A DNA stretch of 64,000 bases from Mycobacterium sp. GA-0227b (lineage in GTDB: Bacteria > Actinomycetota > Actinomycetes > Mycobacteriales > Mycobacteriaceae). The DNA is taken from positions 1 to 64,000 of the forward strand of contig NZ_LQIK01000031.1 of NCBI RefSeq assembly GCF_001499855.1, given 5' to 3'. Below are positions 37,175 through 44,264 of this stretch, in pieces (within the stretch, counting starts at the first letter, position 1; each line of letters begins with the position of its first letter). The notes under the pieces were generated by a model that was given only the letters and a program-made list of their open reading frames with translations, was not told the DNA's origin and searched no databases. Position numbers and translations under genes: made by a program.

Positions 37175-37970
37175 AGCGCCGCAGTGGTTCATCGACCTTC
37201 TAGGCTGGAAGCCGGCAACAGACAAGACCGCTCACCAATGTATCCGGCTGTTCGACGAGCCAATCGCTCCGAATCTTTCGGACTTGGCTAGTGGTCCAAG
37301 TATGAGATTGGCAGCGCATGTCTACAAGGCGTTGGGCGTATCGACCGCTAAGCGAGTCGAAGATCTCGAAGAAGGCGAATCGGGGACTCTCCTCGAAAAT
37401 CGGCTAAAAGCAGACCTTGAGTCGGCGCTCGAGGCTGAGGATCCTGACCGTGTGTGGTCGGTGGATCGCCATCGCCCCGTCACCGACTTCGCGCAATTTC
37501 TCCATCTCGATGAGATCCAACGTGTCCTCGACGAAAACCCGACGCTGCGTGCGACGTTCGGGGGCGACTACCAAATCGAAACGGATGTATGCGTGGGCGT
37601 CGAGAATTCGGCGGATTCGACAGCGCCGGAATTTTTGCATGCCGCCATTTCCAGTAAGTGGACGATCAGGTCTGACCGCGTCCAGAACGTTCGCCATGAG
37701 TTCGCCACGCTTGTGCGGAATCGCCGAGGGCGATCCCCACACCTCGTCGTTGTGACAGCAGAGCCGCTGCCTACGCGCATACTCTCCATTGCACGCGGCA
37801 CAGGTGAGGTCGACACCGTTTATCACGTGTTGTACCAACAACTCAGCGATGCGGTGTCAGAGTTGTGGGACGGGCTGACCAAAGAGCAGAAAACGGCGTG
37901 GACTGAGATGATCGACCAGAAGCGACTTCGCTCCTACGAGAATCTCGTCACTGATCTCACTCTTAGCTAA
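37167..37970 (+). CDS. NgoMIV-like restriction endonuclease, subunit/paralog 2
   Basis: A 267-residue NgoMIV-type endonuclease. It keeps a full candidate catalytic set: Glu77 (GTLLE), Asp140 (IETDVCVG), Ser162-Ser-Lys164 (ISSKWTIRSDRVQ) and Glu178, 14 residues after Lys. HLVVVTAEPLPTRIL closes the conserved core. It is homologous to the preceding gene but divergent, and the two overlap, so the products are probably made together and may form a mixed tetramer. Its stop overlaps the stop of the convergent cytosine methyltransferase gene by eight bases. A GCCGGC-like target is inferred from family only. Confidence 0.82.
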   Translation: MPEAPQWFIDLLGWKPATDKTAHQCIRLFDEPIAPNLSDLASGPSMRLAAHVYKALGVSTAKRVEDLEEGESGTLLENRLKADLESALEAEDPDRVWSVDRHRPVTDFAQFLHLDEIQRVLDENPTLRATFGGDYQIETDVCVGVENSADSTAPEFLHAAISSKWTIRSDRVQNVRHEFATLVRNRRGRSPHLVVVTAEPLPTRILSIARGTGEVDTVYHVLYQQLSDAVSELWDGLTKEQKTAWTEMIDQKRLRSYENLVTDLTLS

Positions 37971-39060
37971 GCGCCTCCTTGATCTGTTCAGCGACCGCCG
38001 ACGCCAGTCCGACAGGCACCGCGTTGCCAATCTGTTTAGCGATCTCGGTCTTCGACCCGCACCATTCGAACCACTCCGGAAAGTCCTGAAGGCGTGCTGC
38101 CTCAAGGTGCGTGATGACGCGGTTTACTCGCTTCTTGGAGTTCTTCGGATCCCACTGAGGATGAAGGTATTGGCCCTTTTCGGGCTTGAAGAATTCTGTA
38201 CGGATCGTTAGTGACGGCGCGTCCCATCGCATCCGTCCCATGACGTCCGTCGTTCCAGACGTCTTGTTTCGCCAGCAGTCCGGGAGGAGTTCGTCGGGGA
38301 GGTCGAAGCGCCCACCTCCGGGGGGAATGCAGTCGTAGCGAAGCAGCGAGAGCTCGCGAGGGTTGCGACCGAAGTGGAGATCCGCCGACTTGAAACGGCC
38401 GGGCACGGTCTGACCGAAGAAGGTTGCGCTGGTGTCCGGCATCGTTGTGGTGGTGGGGTGCAGCGGCAGCGCGCCGATGCGGTCGCGGACGGTGACCCAA
38501 GGCTTCAGGTTGCCCGTAGGTACCTTCGCATGTGTGGCCTTCGGCAAGTCGATCTTGCCCACACGCGACCCAATGATGATCGTCCGTGGCCGCCGCTGCC
38601 CAACACCGTAGTCAGCCGCAAGGAGCACACCAGGCGACAACTCGTAGTCGCTAATCAGTCCGTTCTTGGCCTCGTCGATCAACAACTGGTACTCGGCGCT
38701 GCTCTTGAACCGCTCAACGTTCTCGATAACGAACACCTTCGGGTTGGCTCGTTCCACGACCTCGAGGTAGCGCTTCCACAGCTTGTTGCGCGGATCGTTG
38801 ACATCGCGGCTGCCCAGGTTGGAAAAACCCTGGCAAGGCGGTCCACCGATAACGACGTCAGCGTCCGGGATATCGCCCTTCAGCGCGTCGTCGATGTCAC
38901 CCCAGAAGGTGTGCCGCTCGCCGAAGTTAGCCGCGTACGTGGCGGCGGCATGAAGATTCAACTCGACAGACAGAACGGGATCGAACCCGTGTGGCTTGAA
39001 TCCAGCGGTCATACCACCGCAACCTGCGAAAAGGTCAATGGTCTTTAAGCGCTTCGCCAC
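37963..39060 (-). CDS. dcm: C5-cytosine DNA methyltransferase of the restriction-modification system
   Basis: A 365-residue m5C methyltransferase with motifs in canonical order: I DLFAGCGGM at residues 9-17, IV GGPPCQGFS with catalytic Cys76, VI IENV at 112-115, VIII GQRRPRT at 154-160, and X GNAVPVGLA near the C-terminus. The target-recognition region lies between VIII and X (about 200-300). It is the cognate protective enzyme for the convergent NgoMIV-like pair and is divergent from vsr, which repairs the T:G mismatches that m5C deamination causes. The specificity must match the nuclease pair; it cannot be read directly. Confidence 0.92.
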   Translation of the reverse strand: MAKRLKTIDLFAGCGGMTAGFKPHGFDPVLSVELNLHAAATYAANFGERHTFWGDIDDALKGDIPDADVVIGGPPCQGFSNLGSRDVNDPRNKLWKRYLEVVERANPKVFVIENVERFKSSAEYQLLIDEAKNGLISDYELSPGVLLAADYGVGQRRPRTIIIGSRVGKIDLPKATHAKVPTGNLKPWVTVRDRIGALPLHPTTTTMPDTSATFFGQTVPGRFKSADLHFGRNPRELSLLRYDCIPPGGGRFDLPDELLPDCWRNKTSGTTDVMGRMRWDAPSLTIRTEFFKPEKGQYLHPQWDPKNSKKRVNRVITHLEAARLQDFPEWFEWCGSKTEIAKQIGNAVPVGLASAVAEQIKEALS

Positions 39061-39125
39061 GCTTGATGATGCTATTCATGTGCACCGACAAGACCTCCCC
39101 GGCGCGCCGTTCATACCATGTCCAT

Positions 39126-39554
39126 GTGGCAGAGTCGTGGGCGTCATCGCCGGGCGCGCGCGCGAGCATGCAGTCTAATCGGAGCCGCGACACCAAGCCT
39201 GAGCTAGCTTTGCGGTCGGCCTGTCACGCCCTCGGGCTCAGGTACCGCGTCTCCGCTCGTCCGCTCCCCGAGGTACGCCGCACCGCCGACCTCGTCTTTC
39301 CGAGGGAACGTGTGGCTGTTTTTCTTGACGGTTGCTGGTGGCATGGGTGTCCCGACCACCACACGGTCGCCGTCACGAACGCCGGATTCTGGGCTGCCAA
39401 AGTGAAAGGCAACATCGCACGCGACCTCGACACCGACTCACGGTTGCAAGAAGCGGGCTGGATGAGCATCCGCGTTTGGGAGCACGAGAATCCCGCGGCG
39501 GCCGCTCAACGCGTTCGCGCCGCTGTCCTCTCGCGGCGCTCAGCGCAAACTTAA
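39126..39554 (+). CDS. vsr: Very short patch repair endonuclease
   Basis: Vsr nuclease of 142 residues that nicks beside T:G mismatches arising from deaminated 5-methylcytosine. Motifs include SMQSNRSRDTKPELALRS, RRTADLVFP with catalytic Asp55, VFLDGCWWHGCPDHHT with zinc/catalytic C70, H73 and C75, and WEHENP. I start at GTG 39126, giving the typical SWASSPGARASMQ opening; the ATG at 39168 would remove it. It is divergent from the methyltransferase with 65 bases between starts. Confidence 0.9.
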   Translation: MAESWASSPGARASMQSNRSRDTKPELALRSACHALGLRYRVSARPLPEVRRTADLVFPRERVAVFLDGCWWHGCPDHHTVAVTNAGFWAAKVKGNIARDLDTDSRLQEAGWMSIRVWEHENPAAAAQRVRAAVLSRRSAQT

Positions 39555-39899
39555 GCACCTGGCGATCAGCGTCGTGTGATAGTCGGACGACCGGAACATC
39601 AAGCGCATCTCTGCGTGGCCGATGCGGACGGTCTTTCTGGCTGTGGCGTTCGTCATCTGGGCTAGTGCACGGCGATGTGGACTCGTCGTTGAGGTCGCGT
39701 TCGAGTTGGACGACACGTCGGATCTTTCAGGAGCACCGTCACGGAGCGTGCTCAACAACTTCGTATCGGGGAACCGCGCCGACAAGTCGGTGTGATGCCA
39801 ATCGAAGTATGACTCCACAGAGTCGCAAGTCACACCCTCTTAAGACGCCGATAGACCGGATAAGCCGGTTGTCAGAGCGGTCGTCTGGGCCAATCAATC
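39555..39899. other. Gap after vsr, possibly containing a decayed gene
   Basis: About 345 bases with no plus-strand frame that looks coding. A minus-strand frame of 97 codons (39540-39833) overlaps the vsr end and resembles no family I know. Near 39855-39869 there is ACCGGATAAGCCGGT, an imperfect dyad sharing its half-sites with the operator described next. Confidence 0.35.
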
Positions 39900-39935
39900 T
39901 TGACATCCGGAACAACCGGATATAGAAGTGACAGA
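39900..39935 (+). promoter_or_regulatory. Leaderless promoter with dyad operator of the HTH-GHKL operon
   Basis: TTGACA (39900-39905) and TATAGA (39921-39926) make a -35/-10 pair with a short 15-base spacer; the expected transcription start falls at or next to the ATG at 39935, so the message is probably leaderless. Between the boxes lies ATCCGG-AACAA-CCGGAT (39905-39921), a perfect 6-bp dyad. A regulator bound there would block RNA polymerase. The HTH domain at the start of the encoded protein is the obvious candidate. Confidence 0.6.
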
Positions 39936-42055
39936 TGCCGCGAAATAGCGAGACACATCCGGTAAGTGAGGCGTCGGCGGTCGCCGCCCGACTTCAGGAA
40001 GCGCTTGGATTGGCGGGACTGTCCCAGGCGCAAATTGCCCGGAGCGTCGGACGGCCGGTGCAGACAGTCAACGACTGGTTTTCCAAGGGACGCATCCCGC
40101 AAGAGGAGATGCCAACCCTCGCTGGCGTTCTTCAGTGTGACCTCCGCTGGCTGCTGACAGGCGAAGGCGAATCTCCACGGCCCAACTCAGCCGAAGAGCG
40201 GGCTTGGTATCGCGAGCACGTCGGCTGGGGATGGGTCAGGAACGACCCGGATGGCAATGAAGACCATGGCAACTCAAATGTGTACACCGTTCCCGCTGAT
40301 ATAGACACTTTCGTTCGCGAGACGGGACAGAACTTCCTCGATGCCTCGCTCGGTGGAGGCGCTGATATTTCCTACCGATTCATCACACTGCGCGGCGCAG
40401 AGCGTCGAGCGTTCGAAGAGGCGCTCAGGTGGGACACTCACCTACTGCCACATGTGGAGAGTGCGGCCGCCATGACTGGAAAGTTCGCCGCTCGATTGCG
40501 CGAAGGCCTCGAACAGCTTCAAAGTTCGGAGGACCTTGTGTTGATGCGTTTGGAAGATCGGAACACGCAGGGACTCACCGGCGCTGAGCGCAGGCAAGAA
40601 GGAGCGATAGGCAACTTCGTACGATTCTGTCGCGGCAATCTGATGAGTGAGAAGGCGGCAGGCTCTGGCGGCTCGTATGGGTTAGGCAAGGCCGTCAATT
40701 GGCGGTGCTCATTAATCTCAACAGTCCTGGTGAATTCCCGTCTTAGCGAGCCGCTACCGGACGGGCGCTTCGACAACCGCATCTATGGCAGGTCTGACCT
40801 GTCTTTTCATATTATTGACGACGCTGGCGGCAAGCAGCAGTATTTCTCCGGCCGCGGTCAATTCGGTGAGCAGGTCGGTGAAACGACGAATTCCGTATGG
40901 GATAAAGCGACTTTCGCGGAAGACTTGTACCTTGGGCGCACAACGACGCTGCCAGGCACCTCCATCGGAGTGCTCGGCTTCCACAATCCCGCAAGTCCGT
41001 CGGACGGTACCGAACAGATGGCAAAGGCTATCCGCCGGTCGTGGGAAACATGGTTCTGGCCTGCGCTACTCGACAGAAACATCGGTGTCACCGTTGAGAT
41101 TGCGGAAGGCCGGAACACGATTTCCGCCGTGCCGATTCGCGCTGAGGATGGTCGACCTTGCTTCGTAGATGCACTCGAAAAGTACAGGCGGGGGGAAATA
41201 GTCGACGAACTTCGAGAACCCGGTGATGTGGTAGTGCGAGACATCACGCTTACAGTGCCAAGGCGAAGAGACGGTACACATGCGCAACTCGACCACAAAG
41301 CGAAGTTGGTCGTACGGCTGGCGGCGGAAGGTGACGACTACAGCAACGAGGTAGCGCTGTTTCGCCGGCAAGGCATGGTCATCGAGTACCTCCCCATGCC
41401 CGATCAGCAGACGGGCGGCACACCGTTTCATGCCTTCGTAATGTGCGGGCAGGCTGCGGGATCGGCGATGGAAGACCTCGCGGCCGAGGAGTTCCTGCGG
41501 GCTGCTGAACCGCCTGCCCACGACAAGTGGGATCGCACCGATGATCTTTTCGTCATATATGTCCAGGGTGGCCTGCAAAGAATTAAGGACTTCAAGGACG
41601 GGATTCGTCGGGAACTACGGAATCTTTTTGCGCATACACCGATACCGAATGACGACGGACCGGACGCGTTGAAGCGCCTTCTGCAGATCGGCGGGCCGCC
41701 ACCAGTCCAAGACAAGCCATATGTGAAGTCGCTTAGCGGCGGTGTCGTCGAGAATCGTTGGCGGATAAACGCCGAAATCAGGATGAGTAACCGCGAGGAG
41801 GGATGGAGCTTCGAGCCATTTGTCGCCTTCGTCGGTGAGTCCGGAACCGAAGGCGTTCGTTGGTCAGAGCTCAAGGTCGACAGTCCCGCCGAGGTCATCG
41901 ACCGCCGAGTGATCGTTCGCCAGTGCGGCAGAAGTAAAACTACGACGGTCCGGATTGAAGGAACGACAGACATTGGCGCGCAGCTGATTCCGGCAGACCG
42001 AGCAGCTGTGACCTTGTTGTTTCGAAATGTCGGCAGAGTGGAGGTTGAGCGATGA
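39935..42055 (+). CDS. HTH-GHKL (MutL/MORC-like) ATPase of the restriction locus
   Basis: A 706-residue protein fusing a Cro-like helix-turn-helix (about residues 15-75, GLSQAQIARSVGRPVQTVNDWFSKGR) to a GHKL ATPase. ATPase boxes are the N-box E129-T-G-Q-N133-FLDAS, the G1-like EDRNTQG at 207-213, and GSGGSYGLGK at 243-252. GHKL ATPases of the MutL/MORC kind are known next to prokaryotic restriction-modification genes together with Vsr (Iyer, Abhiman and Aravind). The rest of the protein is unassigned. The HTH fusion makes it a likely self-regulator or sensor. It is coupled by ATGA overlap to the next gene. Confidence 0.75.
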   Translation: MPRNSETHPVSEASAVAARLQEALGLAGLSQAQIARSVGRPVQTVNDWFSKGRIPQEEMPTLAGVLQCDLRWLLTGEGESPRPNSAEERAWYREHVGWGWVRNDPDGNEDHGNSNVYTVPADIDTFVRETGQNFLDASLGGGADISYRFITLRGAERRAFEEALRWDTHLLPHVESAAAMTGKFAARLREGLEQLQSSEDLVLMRLEDRNTQGLTGAERRQEGAIGNFVRFCRGNLMSEKAAGSGGSYGLGKAVNWRCSLISTVLVNSRLSEPLPDGRFDNRIYGRSDLSFHIIDDAGGKQQYFSGRGQFGEQVGETTNSVWDKATFAEDLYLGRTTTLPGTSIGVLGFHNPASPSDGTEQMAKAIRRSWETWFWPALLDRNIGVTVEIAEGRNTISAVPIRAEDGRPCFVDALEKYRRGEIVDELREPGDVVVRDITLTVPRRRDGTHAQLDHKAKLVVRLAAEGDDYSNEVALFRRQGMVIEYLPMPDQQTGGTPFHAFVMCGQAAGSAMEDLAAEEFLRAAEPPAHDKWDRTDDLFVIYVQGGLQRIKDFKDGIRRELRNLFAHTPIPNDDGPDALKRLLQIGGPPPVQDKPYVKSLSGGVVENRWRINAEIRMSNREEGWSFEPFVAFVGESGTEGVRWSELKVDSPAEVIDRRVIVRQCGRSKTTTVRIEGTTDIGAQLIPADRAAVTLLFRNVGRVEVER

Positions 42056-43053
42056 ATGCTGTCATTTACCCGTATTCGCGTCTGGGAGAGGTCGATCTTG
42101 ACATCCGTGAGCTCCGACGTGACAACATAGTCCAGAAATTGGAAGATCAACAGCGCTCGCTTCGGCAGATCTGGATATTGGCAGAGGGAGAGGAACGCTC
42201 TCGCTGGACATCGATCGAACTAGCCGTGAACGTAAAGCTACAACCGGCCGAGCTGGCCTCACTCGAAGAAGCCGGAGCCCACGACTTGGCTGTCTCGGTG
42301 GTCACACGGTGCCCAACCGCGGAGCTGCGCCAAAGCAATCTGCTCGAACGGTCGCAGGTGGATCCACTGCGTTGGACCGGAAAGGTTCTGCTAGATCGAC
42401 AGTTTGTCGCGGGAGCTGGCGAGTCGTACGCGATCGTCGCCGCGTCGTTCGCCTCCGATGGCGATCGCCGACTCGTAGGTAGAAGCTTGCCGTGGTCACT
42501 CCATTTCGACGCAGTGGCACCATTCCCGTCACGTGGTGCACTCGACATCCGGTGGGCGGACTTCGCTGCAGATCCACCAGCAATCCCCGAACTCACCACA
42601 TTCAAAGACGAGCGCTTCTATATTGATCTCGACGATGACCGGCCGACCCTTTTTCTTAACAAGGCGCTCGACTATCTGCCTTCACTTCTGAAGGACCAGC
42701 GACGCAGGGGGCCGCAGAGAGGCCTGCACGAAGTTATCGCCGTGGAGATCGCTACCAAAACACGGCTGGCGCTTATCGAATGCGCTAGCTCGCACATCGA
42801 TTATGAAGACCCAAGCGATCCGAAGTGGCCAATTATCAACTGGCAAAGAGCCGCTCTAGAGGAACTTCTCGAGGATATGCCAGAAGATTACGCACGTGAC
42901 GAACTAAAGATATTTGGAAACGCGCGCGAAAGTGCTGAATTCGCCAGACAGCTCGAGCAGATTATCGTCGCAACCGTCGAACGCCAGCTTAAGGCAGGAG
43001 CCGTGACGCGGCGAGCCTATGAAACCGTCGTCGGGAACGAAGTAAAGGATTGA
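42052..43053 (+). CDS. Restriction-locus accessory protein of unknown function
   Basis: A 333-residue soluble protein with no motif I recognise. The N-terminal half is rich in beta-strand-like alternation (IELAVNVKLQPAELASLEEAGAHDLAVSVVTRC); the C-terminal half is more helical and acidic (ALEELLEDMPEDYARDELKIFG). Its four-base overlap with the GHKL ATPase gene and one-base gap to the next gene show it is the middle member of a three-gene operon. Given the partnership it may be an ATPase partner or a nuclease-regulating component; that is inference. Confidence 0.6.
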   Translation: MNAVIYPYSRLGEVDLDIRELRRDNIVQKLEDQQRSLRQIWILAEGEERSRWTSIELAVNVKLQPAELASLEEAGAHDLAVSVVTRCPTAELRQSNLLERSQVDPLRWTGKVLLDRQFVAGAGESYAIVAASFASDGDRRLVGRSLPWSLHFDAVAPFPSRGALDIRWADFAADPPAIPELTTFKDERFYIDLDDDRPTLFLNKALDYLPSLLKDQRRRGPQRGLHEVIAVEIATKTRLALIECASSHIDYEDPSDPKWPIINWQRAALEELLEDMPEDYARDELKIFGNARESAEFARQLEQIIVATVERQLKAGAVTRRAYETVVGNEVKD

Positions 43054-43054
43054 A

Positions 43055-43915
43055 ATGGAATTGCGACGGCTTCCGTGGACGACGACTGGGCTTATCGATG
43101 ACGACTTCAGATCCGGCGACCGTGCCAAGATCATACTGCCCGAGCAACCAGAGCCAATCGTCCGAGTCGTCGACGGCACCCATGTTCCGATTGAGACCGA
43201 CCGTTTCATTGATCTTTTCACCGAACTCGACGAGCGGGAAAGTGAAGGTGATTACGAACCTGCGACAGACCGGTGGCTCGCGCCACGCGTCCATGCAGCA
43301 CTACGCTTGACGCGTCTCGAAGCCGCTGATCCTCGAATTTGGAATTATCTGTCGGTCGTGGCAGTGCCGGAGTATGTGCGTCGACGGTTTCGCAATCGAG
43401 ACAAGCGTGGGAACCTGACAACAACTATCGACAGGTTCGTCGGTCGAGACCGCAGGAAACAGGCCATAGCCCGATTGTGGTGGGGAGCCGAAATGCTTCG
43501 CAACGGGCCTTCATACGAGCCAGTCGTGCAAGCGTTCACAATGCAAGATATCCCGAACGGTCTAATCGGTTACACGTGTTTTGAGAATCGGCCATTGGCT
43601 ATCGCACTGGTCGACGAACTTTCCAAGCTAAACAATGGCGCCCCGGCAACTAGCGATCAGGTGCAGCTGGTGGGGCGACGGATCAACCTGTGGCTTGCCA
43701 CCACGGCTCTCGATGTGATTGCGCCCGACTACAATTCCGACCCGGACCGCGTGTGGGCTTTCGTGACGGAACGCCAACCCGCCCCTATTCTCGCCGACGA
43801 ATTGCCATTGGGACCCGACGATGGAGAAGTGGATCACGGGTCACTTGAAGCTGCGCGCACCCTCGCTCGTCGGATAATCGGATTGGACATGCAAACCGAG
43901 CAAGAAGCGAGCTGA
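43055..43915 (+). CDS. Restriction-locus accessory protein, DUF6339-like
   Basis: A 286-residue protein. The central region (WNYLSVVAVPEYVRRRF, then RDRRKQAIARLWWGAEML and the following MQDIPNGLIGY) resembles the DUF6339 family, which I have seen beside methyltransferase and Vsr genes, though I hold this lightly. The family has no established activity. It is the third gene of the HTH-GHKL operon, one base after the previous stop. Confidence 0.55.
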   Translation: MELRRLPWTTTGLIDDDFRSGDRAKIILPEQPEPIVRVVDGTHVPIETDRFIDLFTELDERESEGDYEPATDRWLAPRVHAALRLTRLEAADPRIWNYLSVVAVPEYVRRRFRNRDKRGNLTTTIDRFVGRDRRKQAIARLWWGAEMLRNGPSYEPVVQAFTMQDIPNGLIGYTCFENRPLAIALVDELSKLNNGAPATSDQVQLVGRRINLWLATTALDVIAPDYNSDPDRVWAFVTERQPAPILADELPLGPDDGEVDHGSLEAARTLARRIIGLDMQTEQEAS

Positions 43916-44049
43916 TTTCACCTCTGGAAAGTAGCGGCGTTCTTTTGAGGGGCTAAAGCTATTGTCACGGCAGTGCCTTCCTGGTGTACTTGCAAACCCT
44001 CGATGTCTCGCCCCCTGTCCGGTACCCACGGGGGCGGTCTCTCGGCCGG

Positions 44050-44205
44050 TCGCTCCGACTTATTCCTCTGCCACGAGCGACCCAGTCTTTCAAACCTGGA
44101 AACAGCTTCAGAGTCAGCGGTTCAGAGCTTTCGCACGTCGATAAGCATCACCGCGGGGTCGACGGCCGTCAGCACCCGGTAGGTGTCTTCGGAAAGTCCC
44201 CGCGA
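44050..44205 (-). pseudogene. Decayed fragment of a second prfC
   Basis: Minus strand 44140-44200 encodes SEDTYRVLTAVDPAVMLID, almost identical to SEDTYRVLTAVDSAVMLID of the intact prfC at 51741-53360. Reading on, DNA homology continues as GCGAAAGCTCTGAACCGC against GCCAAAGGCCTTGAGCCG and CTGTTTCCAGGT against CTGTTTCAAGTA, but with a frame change and stops. Similarity fades toward 44050 and beyond 44205. It is a relic and sits exactly at the right edge of the defence island. Confidence 0.75.
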
Positions 44206-44264
44206 TCCGGCGCGGTCCGGGCAGCCCGTGGGCGCAAAGCAGTAATAGGAGCCCGTGCGCAGGT

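Noticed and set aside
39540..39833. 97-codon minus-strand frame, partly like LERDL of the jetA relic
   Set aside because: The similarity is a few residues only, and the frame overlaps the vsr end; not enough to call a gene or a second relic.
34565..44264. Prophage or integrative element as carrier of the defence island
   Set aside because: No integrase, transposase, phage structural gene, tRNA or matching direct repeats were found at the edges.
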